A stretch of DNA of 64,000 bases from Pseudomonas sp. ACN8 (GCF_002303925.1 NZ_MRCS01000033.1:1-64000), one strand, 5' to 3'; positions 1 through 9,982 are shown, counted from the first letter of the stretch. Translations and numbers: made by a program. Notes: generated by a model from the letters alone, not told the origin.

Positions 1-126
1 GCCGCACGCTTTGCCGACGGCAGTTTTTGTGGCGCAGCGGTCAATGGATTGAGCGGCAATGGCCTGGACAACCTGGTGCTGATCACCACGTTGGCGGTGC
101 TGAGCATTGCCTTGCTGACCTCGATC
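1..126 (+). pseudogene. Fragment of a MHYT-domain protein, C-terminal part of the domain, in opposite orientation to its other half
   Basis: The plus strand is open from base 1 in frame 1 and encodes 42 residues beginning AARFADGSFCGAAVNG and ending in a hydrophobic helix (LAVLSIALLTSI). In MHYT-type integral membrane sensors this stretch follows the third MHYT motif and forms the last membrane helix. The other half of such a domain lies immediately next to it on the minus strand (127-599). The family match ends at the palindrome GATC at 123-126; the 20 codons downstream of it do not look like MHYT protein. I read this as one piece of a single gene that has been inverted, either truly or by assembly error. 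The segment that should join the two halves is not in the window. Confidence 0.6.
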
Positions 127-599
127 CACAATGCCGCGCCCGAAGCGCCGACCGCGATCAACAGCGAGGCGCCGAACAGCGTCGGGTCGTAGTCGATGCC
201 CGGTTGCATGCGCATGGCGGCCATGCCGGTGTAGTGCATCGCGCTGATGCCGGCGCCCATGACCAACGCGCCAAAGGCCAGTTGCCAGGCCGGCAATTGC
301 GGCTGGCTGACCAGCCACAGCGCAAAACCGCTGGAAAGCACGCCGATCAGCAGCGACAACAGGGTGATGGCGCCGTCATACCCAAGATCGATCGGCAACT
401 TGAACGCGAGCATGCCGATAAAGTGCATCGACCAGATGCCGATGCCCATGGCAACGGCCCCGCCCGCCGTCCACAAATGCACGGCGCGGCCTTTGGCGGT
501 GGCGATGCGTCCGGTAAGGTCGAGTGCGGTGTATGAAGCGAGAATCGCTACGCAGAGCGAAATGATGACCAGGGTGGGGGAATAGCTGCCGATGAGCAT
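127..599 (-). pseudogene. MHYT-domain membrane sensor, N-terminal part (probable diguanylate cyclase/phosphodiesterase sensor), interrupted
   Basis: The minus strand starts with ATG at 597-599 (MLIGSYSPTLVIISLCVAI) and encodes 159 family-like residues with five hydrophobic helices. It shows two MHYT-type motifs, MHFIGM (about residue 58) and MHYTGM (about residue 121). Such domains are seven-helix membrane sensors, thought to bind copper or gases, usually fused to GGDEF/EAL domains for cyclic di-GMP turnover. Similarity stops after GAALWI at the GATC of 123-126, where the sequence switches to the other strand's version of the same family. The minus frame stays open to the window edge but no longer reads as MHYT protein. 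Any output domain is outside the window. The start is upstream of a weak AGAAG; it is the first ATG matching the family N-terminus. Confidence 0.65.
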
Positions 600-770
600 G
601 GAGACTTCTCGCGAATGCCCCCCTTATTGGTATTGATTCTCGCTGGGGGGAAAATGCGGCGATTGTACTGATTCCAAATAAGAACGCACTCACAAAATGA
701 GCAAAGGGCCATCAGTCCGATGAAACGCTTGTTTTAAGGTTTTACATTAACTCCTTTCTAACGCACAAAA

Positions 771-798
771 CCTGTGGGGGTGAGCTCGCTCCCACAGG
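771..798. repeat. REP-like palindrome downstream of opmB
   Basis: CCTGTGGG and CCCACAGG arms flank GGTGAGCTCGCT. The right half matches the REP arm CTCGCTCCCACAGG seen elsewhere in the window. It lies just past the opmB stop codon and could act as a 3-prime stabilising hairpin. The 600-805 interval holds otherwise only AT-richer DNA without a gene. Confidence 0.6.
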
Positions 799-805
799 GA
801 TTGCG

Positions 806-2287
806 CTATCGGCTATCGCTCACCTCAAGCTGCCCGTCCCAGCCACCCCCCAACGCGGCAATCAACTGCACGCTGGCGATCAGGCGGCTTTGCAACAGGT
901 CCAGGTTGCTGCGTTCATTGCTTAGCGCCGCCGCCTGGGTCACCACCACATCGATGTACGCGATCAAACCGGCCTTGTACTGATTCTGGGTCAGGCGCAA
1001 CGATTCCCGGGCAGCATCCAGTGCCTGTTGGCGCACGACAGCTTCGTCCTCAAGCACCTTGAGCTGCACCAGGAAGTTTTCCACTTCGCGGAATCCGTCC
1101 AGCACGGTCTGACGGTACTTGGCCACCGTTTCGTCATAGGCCGCTTCACTGCGGTCGACTTCCGCCGAGCGCTGGCCGCCGTCGAACAGGGTCATGGCCA
1201 ATTGCGGTCCGACCGACCAGAAACGGTTCGGCAGACTGATCCAGTTGGCATAGGTGCTACTGCTGTAACCGCCGTTCATGTTCAGGGTCAGGTCGGGGTA
1301 ATAGGCGGCCTTGGCCACGCCGATATTAGCGTTGGCGGCCATCACTGAACGCTCGGCGGAAGCAATGTCCGGGCGACGCTCCAGCAGCTGTGAAGGCAGT
1401 GCCGGCGGCACTTGCGGCAACTGCGGGATGTCCTGGCTTTCCGCCAGGCTGAACTGCGAAGGCGGCAGGCCGATCAGCACGGCGATGGCGTTCTCGAACT
1501 GGGCGCGTTGCCAGATCAAGTCGACCATATCGGCTTCGGTGCCTTTGAGCTGCGTCTGGGCCTGGGCCACCGCGTCCTTGCCCGATACGCCGGCGCGGTA
1601 CTGGTTTTCGGTCATCTTCAACGAGCGCCGATAAGCCTCGACCGTGTCCTGGAGCAGGCGTTTCTGGCCATCGATCACCCGCAATTGCAGGTAATTCTGC
1701 ACCAGCTCCGACTGTTGGCTCAGGCGCATGGCCGCCAGATCGGCAAAGCTGGCCTGGGCATTCGCGGTGTCGGCTTCGAGGCCCCGGCGCAGCTTGCCCC
1801 AAACGTCCGCCTCCCAACTGACGCCCGCTTGGGCCGAGTACGTGTCGCGAATACCGCTGGACGAACTGCTCAGGCTGGAGTTGCTGCTGCCGGTGCCCTG
1901 GCTTGAACGGTTTTTGCTGACGTTCAGGTCCACCGTCGGGAAAAACGCCCCCCGTGCGCTGCGCACCAAGGCCTGGGCCTGGCGGTACTGAGCCTCGGAC
2001 TGGGCGACGGTCTGGTTGGCGCTATTGAGTTTTTCGATCAGGTCGTTGAGCTGCCGGTCGCCATACAATTCCCACCACGCACCACGCGCCAGGGCATCAC
2101 TCGGATTGGCCTGACGCCAGCCCTCTGCGGCCTTGTACTGCACAGGCTCGGCGGTTTGCGGGCGCTGATAATCCGGGCCGACGGCGCAGGCACTGAGCAT
2201 CGCCACGCACAGTGACAGGCTCAACAGGCGCGAGCCTCGAGCCGTGAGCAGCGGCGCAGCCAGGTTGAAAAACGAACGTTCAGTCAT
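806..2287 (-). CDS. opmB: Outer-membrane efflux lipoprotein of an RND pump (NodT/OprM family)
   Basis: A 493-residue outer-membrane channel of the TolC/OprM type. The N-terminus has a lipoprotein signal with lipobox LSAC (Cys34), then AVGPDYQRP, the hallmark start of mature NodT-family proteins. Two repeated OEP domains follow, with the paired motifs NQYRAGV (first half) and NQYKAGL (second half). The start was chosen at ATG 2287 because it overlaps the muxC stop as ATGA, indicating translational coupling; an upstream in-frame start would overlap muxC by 46 bases. It is the last gene of a four-gene operon with an adaptor and two permeases, the arrangement of MuxABC-OpmB in P. aeruginosa (MdtABC plus an outer-membrane factor). 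Its role is to conduct exported drugs across the outer membrane. Confidence 0.88.
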   Translation of the reverse strand: MTERSFFNLAAPLLTARGSRLLSLSLCVAMLSACAVGPDYQRPQTAEPVQYKAAEGWRQANPSDALARGAWWELYGDRQLNDLIEKLNSANQTVAQSEAQYRQAQALVRSARGAFFPTVDLNVSKNRSSQGTGSSNSSLSSSSSGIRDTYSAQAGVSWEADVWGKLRRGLEADTANAQASFADLAAMRLSQQSELVQNYLQLRVIDGQKRLLQDTVEAYRRSLKMTENQYRAGVSGKDAVAQAQTQLKGTEADMVDLIWQRAQFENAIAVLIGLPPSQFSLAESQDIPQLPQVPPALPSQLLERRPDIASAERSVMAANANIGVAKAAYYPDLTLNMNGGYSSSTYANWISLPNRFWSVGPQLAMTLFDGGQRSAEVDRSEAAYDETVAKYRQTVLDGFREVENFLVQLKVLEDEAVVRQQALDAARESLRLTQNQYKAGLIAYIDVVVTQAAALSNERSNLDLLQSRLIASVQLIAALGGGWDGQLEVSDSR

Positions 2288-5200
2288 AGCGGAGTTTCCA
2301 GGGCAGCATCGGTACGCACGCCACGCCATTTATTGAAGCGATGGCGCAGTCTGTCGAGATAGAGGTAAACCACCGGGGTGGTGTAAAGCGTCAGCACCTG
2401 GCTGAAGATCAGCCCACCGATGATGGTCAGGCCCAGCGGCTGGCGCATTTCCGCCCCTTCGGCGCGGCTGAGCAGCAACGGCAAGGCACCGAGGATCGCC
2501 GCCAGCGTGGTCATCAGGATTGGTCGCAAACGTTGCAGGCAGGCGCTGCGGATCGACTCCAGCGGGGCCATGCCCTGGTTTCGTTCCAGCTGCAACGCCA
2601 GGTCGATCATCAGAATCGCGTTCTTCTTCACCACGCCGATCAGCAGAAACAGCCCCAGCAACGAAATCAGGCTGAACTCGCCGCCCAGCGCATAGATCGA
2701 CAGCAATGCGCCGACCCCGGCCGACGGCAGGGTCGAGAGAATCGTCAGCGGGTGAATGTAGCTTTCATACAACACACCCAACACCAGATACACCGCCACC
2801 AGCGCCCCCAGAATCATCCACGGCTGACTTTTTTGAGTCGCCGCGAAAGCGTTGGCGGTGCCGGCCATTTTCGCGATCACGTCTTCCGGCAGGCCGACCT
2901 TGGCAATCGCCCGCTCGATGGCGGCACCGCCCTGCTCCACGGTCACGCCTTCGGCCATGTCGAAGGCAATGCTTTCCGAGGCGAACTGACCTTCGTGGCT
3001 GACCCGGTCGTTTTCCAGGCTGTTCTCGTAATGGGCGATGGTCGACAGCGGGATCCGCGCGCCATTGGCGGTGATCACCTGGACCTGCTTGAGCGTGATC
3101 GGGTCCTGGGCGTACTTCGGATTGACCTCCATCACCACCTGATACTGGTTGAGGCTGTCGTAGATGGTCGAAATCTGCCGCTGGCTGTAGGCGTTGTTCA
3201 GCACCGCCGTGACCATGTCCATGTCGACACCCAGGCGCTTGGCCTGGTCACGGTCGACGATCAGGGTCACTTGCCGGGCGCCCCGGCCTTCCCGCGCATC
3301 GATCGCCGTCAGCTCCGGCAAGGCCTTGAGCGCGGTCACGACTTTCGGGTACCACTCGCGCAATGCCCCCAGATCCCCGCTCTGCAGGATGTACGAGTAC
3401 TGCGAGGTGGTCTGCTCGCGACCGCCACCGAATTGCAGGTCCTGGTCCGCCATGAGCATCAGTTGTGCCCCGGGAACCTTGGGCATTTCCTTGCGCAGGC
3501 GCTCGATGACTTTCTGCGCCGAAATGCTGCGCTCCTTGATCGGCTTGAGGCGAACCAGCATGAAGGCGTTGTTGGTGCCGTTATTGCCGCCAATGAACCC
3601 GGCGACGCTTTCTACCGCCTCATCCTTCAACACCGCCCGGCGGAAAATCTCCATCTTCGGCTGCATCACGCTGAACGACAGGCCATCGTCGCCGCGCACG
3701 AAACCGATCAGCTGGCCGGTATCCTGCTGCGGTAAAAATGTTTTAGGAACAATGATATACAGCGCAATGTTCACACCAATTGTCACGAACAGACTGAGCA
3801 ATGTCAGGCGCTTGTGGCGCAGCACCCAGTCGAGACTGGTGGCGTATTTGCCGACCATCCAGTCGTTGGTTCGTCGGCTCCAGCGTTGCAGACGGTTCTC
3901 CTGCCCCGGCGTGTGCGGCTTGAGCCAGCGGGCGCAGAGCATCGGGGTCAGGGTCAACGACACCACCAGCGAGACCACGATGGCCGCCGCCAGGGTGATG
4001 GAGAATTCGCGGAACAGGCTTTCAATGATCCCGCCCATGAACAGGATCGACAGGAACACCGCCACCAGCGATACGTTCATCGACAACAAGGTAAAACCGA
4101 CTTCCTGGGCACCCAGGTACGCGGCCTGCATCGGCCGCACGCCTTCGTCGATGTGCCGGGAAATGTTCTCCAGCACCACGATGGCATCGTCCACCACCAG
4201 CCCGGTGGCCAGGATCAGCGCCATCAGCGACAGGTTGTTCAGCGAAAAGCCATAGAGATACATCACGGCAAAGGTGCCGACCAGCGACACCGGCACCGCC
4301 AGGGTCGGGATCAGTGAGGCGCGGAAGTTGCCGAGGAACAGGAACACCACCAGGATCACCAGCGCCACGGCGATCAGCAGGGTCATTTCCGCTTCGTGCA
4401 GCGTGGCCTTGATCACCGGCGAGCGGTCCATGGCCAGGTTCAGCTTGACGCTGGCGGGCAGCACCGCCTGCAACGCCGGCAACTGCGCCTTGATCTCGTT
4501 GACCGTCTCGATGATGTTGGCGCCGGCCTGCCGGTTGATCACCAGCAGCACCGCCGCGTCGTCGTTGAAGAAACCGCTGTTGTAGCGGTCCTCGACGCCA
4601 TCGCTGACCTTGGCCACATCCTTCAGGCGCAGGGCCGCGCCGCCGTTGTAGTGGATGATCAGCGACTCGTAGTCCCGGGCTTTTTCCAGCTGGTCGTTGG
4701 CCTGGACCTGCCACAGCCGTTGATCGTCTTCCACCGACCCCTTGGGCCGGCGCACGTTGGCATTGGCGATGGTGTTGCGCACATCGTCCAGGGCCACGCC
4801 GTACTGGTTCAACGACTGCGGTTCAAGCTCGATACGTACCGCCGGCAGCGAACTGCCGCCGATCTGCACTTCACCAACGCCCTGCACCTGGGACAGGCTC
4901 TGGGACAGGATCGTCGAGGCCAGGTCATAGAGCTGGCCTTTTTCCAGCACATCCGACGTCAGCGACAGCACCATGATCGGCGCCTGGGACGGGTTGACCT
5001 TCTTGTAGGTCGGCATGCTGCGCATCCCGCTCGGCAGCAGGGTGCGCGAGGCATTGATAGCCGCCTGCACTTCCCGCGCCGCGCCGTTGATGTCGCGGTC
5101 CAGGTCGAATTGCAGGATCACCCGGGTCGAACCCTGGCTGGAGCGGCTGCTCATGGTGTTGACCCCGGCAATGCTGCCGAAGGAGCGTTCCAGAGGCGTG

Positions 5201-5391
5201 GCCACGGTGGACGCCATCACCTCGGGGCTCGCCCCCGGCAGGCTGGCCTGGACCACGATCACCGGAAAGTCCATTTGCGGCAGCGGCGACACGGGGAGCA
5301 AACCGAAGCTCACGCCGCCCAGCAGCATGATCGCCAGGCTCAGCAACATGGTCGCGACCGGGCGCTTGATGAAAGGTCCGGAAAGATTCAT
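2284..5391 (-). CDS. muxC: RND multidrug efflux permease, second of the pair (MuxC/MdtC type)
   Basis: An inner-membrane proton-driven drug exporter of 1035 residues, the normal length of the HAE1 RND family. The N-terminus MNLSGPFIKRPVATMLLSLA is the typical first membrane helix. Two large periplasmic loops and twelve helices follow. In helix 4 the proton-relay pair Asp401-Asp402 sits in the motif GLVVDDAIVVLENISR. The gene overlaps muxB upstream by four bases (ATGA) and opmB downstream by four bases. MuxB/MuxC-type permeases are known to work as a heterotrimer, so the two copies are partners, not alternatives. Assignment as MuxC and not MuxB rests on gene order and the N-terminus. Confidence 0.9.
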   Translation of the reverse strand: MNLSGPFIKRPVATMLLSLAIMLLGGVSFGLLPVSPLPQMDFPVIVVQASLPGASPEVMASTVATPLERSFGSIAGVNTMSSRSSQGSTRVILQFDLDRDINGAAREVQAAINASRTLLPSGMRSMPTYKKVNPSQAPIMVLSLTSDVLEKGQLYDLASTILSQSLSQVQGVGEVQIGGSSLPAVRIELEPQSLNQYGVALDDVRNTIANANVRRPKGSVEDDQRLWQVQANDQLEKARDYESLIIHYNGGAALRLKDVAKVSDGVEDRYNSGFFNDDAAVLLVINRQAGANIIETVNEIKAQLPALQAVLPASVKLNLAMDRSPVIKATLHEAEMTLLIAVALVILVVFLFLGNFRASLIPTLAVPVSLVGTFAVMYLYGFSLNNLSLMALILATGLVVDDAIVVLENISRHIDEGVRPMQAAYLGAQEVGFTLLSMNVSLVAVFLSILFMGGIIESLFREFSITLAAAIVVSLVVSLTLTPMLCARWLKPHTPGQENRLQRWSRRTNDWMVGKYATSLDWVLRHKRLTLLSLFVTIGVNIALYIIVPKTFLPQQDTGQLIGFVRGDDGLSFSVMQPKMEIFRRAVLKDEAVESVAGFIGGNNGTNNAFMLVRLKPIKERSISAQKVIERLRKEMPKVPGAQLMLMADQDLQFGGGREQTTSQYSYILQSGDLGALREWYPKVVTALKALPELTAIDAREGRGARQVTLIVDRDQAKRLGVDMDMVTAVLNNAYSQRQISTIYDSLNQYQVVMEVNPKYAQDPITLKQVQVITANGARIPLSTIAHYENSLENDRVSHEGQFASESIAFDMAEGVTVEQGGAAIERAIAKVGLPEDVIAKMAGTANAFAATQKSQPWMILGALVAVYLVLGVLYESYIHPLTILSTLPSAGVGALLSIYALGGEFSLISLLGLFLLIGVVKKNAILMIDLALQLERNQGMAPLESIRSACLQRLRPILMTTLAAILGALPLLLSRAEGAEMRQPLGLTIIGGLIFSQVLTLYTTPVVYLYLDRLRHRFNKWRGVRTDAALETPL

Positions 5392-8300
5392 GGCTGCTCT
5401 ACCGCTTCCGCGGACTCAGGCTTGCGGCCCCAGCGCCGACCGAGACGGTCGAAATACAGATAGATCACCGGCGTGGTGAACAGCGTCAGCACCTGGCTCA
5501 GCAACAGCCCGCCGACCATCACCAAGCCCAACGGCTGGCGCAGTTCCGCGCCGGAACCGGTGGCCAGCATCAATGGCACGGCACCGAACAGCGCGGCCAG
5601 GGTGGTCATCAGGATCGGCCGGAAACGCAGCAAGGCCGCCTGATAGATCGCCGTTTGCGGGTCCATGCCCTGGTTGCGCTCGGCGTCGAGGGCGAAGTCG
5701 ATCATCATGATCGCGTTCTTCTTCACGATGCCGATCAGCAGAATGATGCCGATGATCGCGATCATGCCCAGGTCATTGCCGCTCAGGATCAACGCCAGCA
5801 AGGCGCCCACCGCCGCTGACGGCAGGGTCGAAAGAATGGTGATCGGGTGGATGTAGCTCTCGTAGAGCACGCCCAGCACGATGTACATGGTCACCACCGC
5901 CGCCAGTATCAGCAGCAAGGTGCTCGACAACGAAGCCTGGAACGCTTGCGCCGCGCCCTGGAACTGGGTCTGCACGCCAATCGGCATGCCAATGTCCTTC
6001 TGCACCTGCTCGATGATCTCGACCGCATGCCCCAAGGCCACGCCGGGCGCCAGGTTGAAGGACATCATCACCGCCGGGAACTGGCCGATGTGGGTGATCG
6101 CCAGTTGCGCCTGACGCTCTTCGATGTGCGCCAGGCTTGACAGGCGCACCTGCCCGCCATCAGTGGTCTTGACGTGAATCTGCTCCAGCGCCTGCGGGCC
6201 GATCTTCTCGCCGGACTGCGATTGCAGCACCACGCGGTACTGACTGGCCTGGGTGTAGATCGTGGATATCTGCCGCTGACCAAAGGCGTCGTACAACGCA
6301 TCGGTGATGTTCGACACCGACACCCCAACCCGCGACGCCGCATCGCGGTCGATCACCAGGTAGACCTGCAAGCCCTTGTCTTGCAAATCGCTGGCGACGT
6401 CGGTCAATTCCGGCCGGTCGGCCAGGGCCTCGACCAGACGCCCGCTCCACAGGCTCAGCAACGCCGAGTCCGGTGACGACATGCTGAACTGGTACTGCGT
6501 GCGACTGACCCGGTCTTCGATGGTCAGGTCCTGCACCGGCTGCATGAACAGGCGAATGCCCACCAGCTTGTCCAGCTCCGGTTGCAGCCGGGCAATCACT
6601 TGCGTGGCGCTCAGGTCGCGGTCGTGGTGCGACTTGAGGTTGATCAGCAATCGGCCGCTGTTGAGGGTCGAGTTGTCGCCATCCACGCCTATATAGGACG
6701 ACAGGCTCTCGACCGCCGGGTCGGCCAGGATCACCTTGGCCAGTTCCTGCTGGCGCTCGCTCATGGCGGTGAAGGAAATCGATTGCGGTGCTTCGGAAAT
6801 ACCCTGGATAACGCCGGTGTCCTGCACCGGGAAGAAGCCCTTGGGCACCACCATGTACAGGAAAACCGTCAGCACCAGAGTGCCGATGGCCACCATCAAG
6901 GTCAGCGGTTGGTGCTTGAGCACCCACTGCAACTTGCGTCCGTAGGCGGCGATCATCCAGTCGATGAATGCACCGCTGGCACGATAGAAGCGGCCCTGCT
7001 CTGCTTCCTTGGGTTCACGCTTGAGCAACCGCGCGCACATCATCGGCGTCAGGGTCAGGGACACCACCAGGGAAATCAGGATCGCCACCGCCAGGGTGAT
7101 GGCGAATTCGCGGAACAAACGCCCGACCACATCCGCCATGAACAGCAACGGGATCAGCACGGCAATCAGCGACAACGTCAGGGAGATCAGGGTGAAACCG
7201 ATCTGTTTGGCGCCTTTGAGCGCAGCGTTCAGAGGGCTGTCGCCTTCTTCGATGAATCGGGAAATGTTCTCCAGCATGACGATCGCATCGTCCACCACGA
7301 AACCGGTGGCGATGGTCAGGGCCATCAGGGTCAGGTTGTTGACCGAGAAGCCTGCCAGGTACATCACGCCGAACGTACCGATCAGCGACAGCGGCACGGC
7401 CACCGACGGAATGATCGTGGCGCTGGCGCGACGCAGGAACAGGAAGGTGACCATGACCACCAGGGCGATGGCGATCAGCAATTCGTGCTGCACGTCCTTG
7501 ACCGAGGCGCGGATGGTCTGGGTGCGGTCGGTCAGCACCACCACGTCGAGGCCGGCCGGCAGGTTGTCGGTGATGCTCGGCAGCAGGGCCTTGATCCGGT
7601 CCACCACCTCGATGACGTTGGCGCCGGGCTGACGCTGGATGTTCAGCAGCACGGCCTGGTTCTCGTTGGCCCACGCAGCGAGGCGCTCGTTCTCGGCGCC
7701 GTCGACGATTTGTGCCACGTCCTTGAGCCGCAGCGGTGCGCCATTGGCGTAGGCCAGGATCAGGTTGGCGTAGTCCTTGGGCGACGTCAGTTGATCGTTT
7801 GCATCGAGCATCGAGACCCGGGTCGGGCCGTCGAAGTTGCCCTTGGGCTGGTTGACGTTGGAGGCGCCGATCAGGGTGCGCACGTCCGACAGGTTCAGAC
7901 CATTGGCGGCCAAGGCCTCCGGATTGACCTTGATCCGCACGGCCTGGCGCTGGCCGCCGGCAATGCTGACCATGCCGACGCCGCTGATCTGGGCAATCTT
8001 CTGCGCCATGCGCGTATCGACCAGGTCATTGAGCTTGGGCAACAGCATGGTCTTGGAGGTGATGGCCAGGGTCAGCACCGGCGTGTCGGCCGGGTTGACC
8101 TTGTTGTACACCGGTGGTGCCGGCAGGTCCTTGGGCAACAGGTTGGTCGCGGCGTTGATCGCTGCCTGCACCTGCTGTTCGGCCACGTCCATGTTGATGT
8201 CGAGGCTGAACCGCAGGGTCAGCACCGACGCCCCGCCCGAACTGGTAGAAGCCATTTGCGTCAGGCCGGGCATTTGCCCGAACTGCCGCTCAAGCGGTGC

Positions 8301-8492
8301 GGTCACCGCGCTGGTCATGACATCCGGGCTGGCGCCGGGGTACAGGGTCATGACGCGAATGGTCGGGTAATCGACCTGGGGCAACGCCGACACCGGCAGC
8401 AGACGATAGGCGATGACGCCGGCCAGGATAATGGCCAGCATGCTCAGCGTGGTGGCTACCGGGCGAAGGATGAACAGCCGCGAGAGATTCAT
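5388..8492 (-). CDS. muxB: RND multidrug efflux permease, first of the pair (MuxB/MdtB type)
   Basis: A 1034-residue inner-membrane RND permease beginning MNLSRLFILRPVATTLSMLA. The helix 4 proton-relay aspartates are Asp401 and Asp402 in GFVVDDAIVMLENISR. Two large periplasmic porter/docking loops lie between helices 1-2 and 7-8. It follows muxA with an ATGA overlap (8489-8492) and precedes muxC with the same overlap, so all four genes are probably one transcript. The family exports multiple drugs with the adaptor and outer-membrane factor encoded here. It is clearly divergent from MuxC, which fits the known two-permease pumps MdtBC and MuxBC. Confidence 0.9.
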   Translation of the reverse strand: MNLSRLFILRPVATTLSMLAIILAGVIAYRLLPVSALPQVDYPTIRVMTLYPGASPDVMTSAVTAPLERQFGQMPGLTQMASTSSGGASVLTLRFSLDINMDVAEQQVQAAINAATNLLPKDLPAPPVYNKVNPADTPVLTLAITSKTMLLPKLNDLVDTRMAQKIAQISGVGMVSIAGGQRQAVRIKVNPEALAANGLNLSDVRTLIGASNVNQPKGNFDGPTRVSMLDANDQLTSPKDYANLILAYANGAPLRLKDVAQIVDGAENERLAAWANENQAVLLNIQRQPGANVIEVVDRIKALLPSITDNLPAGLDVVVLTDRTQTIRASVKDVQHELLIAIALVVMVTFLFLRRASATIIPSVAVPLSLIGTFGVMYLAGFSVNNLTLMALTIATGFVVDDAIVMLENISRFIEEGDSPLNAALKGAKQIGFTLISLTLSLIAVLIPLLFMADVVGRLFREFAITLAVAILISLVVSLTLTPMMCARLLKREPKEAEQGRFYRASGAFIDWMIAAYGRKLQWVLKHQPLTLMVAIGTLVLTVFLYMVVPKGFFPVQDTGVIQGISEAPQSISFTAMSERQQELAKVILADPAVESLSSYIGVDGDNSTLNSGRLLINLKSHHDRDLSATQVIARLQPELDKLVGIRLFMQPVQDLTIEDRVSRTQYQFSMSSPDSALLSLWSGRLVEALADRPELTDVASDLQDKGLQVYLVIDRDAASRVGVSVSNITDALYDAFGQRQISTIYTQASQYRVVLQSQSGEKIGPQALEQIHVKTTDGGQVRLSSLAHIEERQAQLAITHIGQFPAVMMSFNLAPGVALGHAVEIIEQVQKDIGMPIGVQTQFQGAAQAFQASLSSTLLLILAAVVTMYIVLGVLYESYIHPITILSTLPSAAVGALLALILSGNDLGMIAIIGIILLIGIVKKNAIMMIDFALDAERNQGMDPQTAIYQAALLRFRPILMTTLAALFGAVPLMLATGSGAELRQPLGLVMVGGLLLSQVLTLFTTPVIYLYFDRLGRRWGRKPESAEAVEQP

Positions 8493-9805
8493 GCGCCGCC
8501 CTTTTTCGCCTTGTCAGTGGTCGCAGGCTCAGCCGCGTTGACCGCTGACTTGCCTTGCAGGTGTTCGGTTGGCGTGGTCGGCACGTCCTGGCTGTCATTG
8601 ACCACCTCCACGTCGCTGCCGTCCTTCAGGCGGTCGGTGCCCTCCAACACGACCCGGTCGCCCGCCGACAGGCCTTCGGTGACCACAGTGTTCACGCCGT
8701 CACTGGCGCCGACTTTCAACTGACGGATCTTGACCTTCTTGTCACCGTCCAGGGCATAGGCGAACGTACCGTTGGTACCGAACTGGATCGCGGCCGAAGG
8801 CACCAGTACTACATCTTTGAGGGTATCGGCCAGCAGGCGCACATTGACGAACTGGTTGGGGAACAGCGACTGATCGCGGTTCTCATAACGGGCCTTGAAT
8901 TTCAGGGTGCCGGTGGTCACGTCGATCTGGTTGTCCAGACTCTGCAGCACGCCAGTGGCTTGCAATTTGGTATCACCGCGATCCCAGGCTTCAGCCGGCA
9001 ACTTGGCGCCGCTGCGATAACGGGCCAGAACGGTGTCGAGGCTGTTTTCCGGGAGGGTGAAAGCCACGCTGATCGGTTGGGTCTGGGTGATGATCGCCAA
9101 TGCGGTGGTGTCGTTGGCCGCTACCAGGTTGCCGACGTCCAGTTGACGCAGGCCGACGCGACCGGTGATCGGTGCGCGGATCCTGGTGAATTCGAGATTG
9201 AGTTTGGCGTCGTTGACCGCCGCCTGATTGGTCTTGACCGTGCCCTGGAACTGACCGACCAACGCTTCGGCGGTGTCCAGGGTCTGCTTGGCAATACTGT
9301 CTTCGCGGTACAGGCCGCGATAGCGCTCGACGTCGACCTGGGCGTTTTTCAGCTGCGCCTGATTCTGCAGCAAGGTGCCCTCGGCCTGGAGCAAGGCATT
9401 CTGGTAAGGGCGCGGGTCGATTTCGGCCAGCAGGTCGCCGGCCTTGACCATCTGCCCTTCTTCGAAATGGATCTTGACCAGCTCACCGCCGACGCGGCTG
9501 CGGACATTGATGGTATTCAGCGCCGTGACCGTGCCCAGCGCCTTGAAATAAAGCGGGAAATCCCCCTTGACCGCCGGCGCCACTCGCACCGGTACCGGTC
9601 CGGACGCGCCACCGAATCCAGGTCGCATTCCGCCTGACCTGCCGGTTTGCCCGGCGACGGCTTTCTGCCCCGCAGCCTCTTTGGGTGCAGCGCTGCCGGG
9701 CCAGAACTTCCAGCACAAGCCAGCGATGACCAACAGGACAAGCAGGCCGAACAGCCAGCGACGGGGACTACGGGAAGCGGAGGATTGCATTGAGTGATCA
9801 ACCAT
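8489..9805 (-). CDS. muxA: Periplasmic membrane-fusion adaptor of the RND pump (MuxA/MdtA type)
   Basis: About 438 residues: a single N-terminal membrane helix (WLFGLLVLLVIAGLCW), a Gly/Ala-rich linker, a split lipoyl domain (NVRSRVGGELVKIHFEEGQ and later the matching IRAPITGRVGLRQLDVG), a coiled-coil hairpin between them (about residues 125-190), then beta-barrel and membrane-proximal domains. It links the permeases to OpmB. The start is uncertain. ATG 9805 (MVDHSMQSS) is given; ATG 9790 (MQSSASRS) and a GTG at 9847 are possible, and none has a good ribosome-binding site. The C-terminus ends in a Lys-rich tail overlapping muxB by four bases. No regulator gene is adjacent. Confidence 0.87.
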   Translation of the reverse strand: MVDHSMQSSASRSPRRWLFGLLVLLVIAGLCWKFWPGSAAPKEAAGQKAVAGQTGRSGGMRPGFGGASGPVPVRVAPAVKGDFPLYFKALGTVTALNTINVRSRVGGELVKIHFEEGQMVKAGDLLAEIDPRPYQNALLQAEGTLLQNQAQLKNAQVDVERYRGLYREDSIAKQTLDTAEALVGQFQGTVKTNQAAVNDAKLNLEFTRIRAPITGRVGLRQLDVGNLVAANDTTALAIITQTQPISVAFTLPENSLDTVLARYRSGAKLPAEAWDRGDTKLQATGVLQSLDNQIDVTTGTLKFKARYENRDQSLFPNQFVNVRLLADTLKDVVLVPSAAIQFGTNGTFAYALDGDKKVKIRQLKVGASDGVNTVVTEGLSAGDRVVLEGTDRLKDGSDVEVVNDSQDVPTTPTEHLQGKSAVNAAEPATTDKAKKGGA

Positions 9806-9930
9806 TGGGCGCGTGGGCTTTTTTACATGAGGCTGAACGATAAGCACTGGCGGGTTTTAAGCAAAGCGCCTTTACCGGCAATTTACCTTTGGCTTACGTA
9901 GCAGGAGATTTATCCAAGACACTGAAACAC

Positions 9931-9965
9931 AAATGAAAACGGCCTGGACAGAGCCAGGCCGTTAA
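9931..9965 (-). terminator. Rho-independent terminator of tpx
   Basis: The 10-bp stem AACGGCCTGG / CCAGGCCGTT (9938-9963) is followed on the minus strand by TTCATTT. It lies about 20 bases after the tpx stop codon. Confidence 0.75.
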
Positions 9966-9982
9966 CAATTGTAAAGCTTTAC

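Noticed and set aside
6582..8723. A 713-codon open frame antisense to muxB
   Set aside because: The same codon-bias artefact; the His/Gln/Arg-rich product has no recognisable family, whereas muxB is a complete RND permease.
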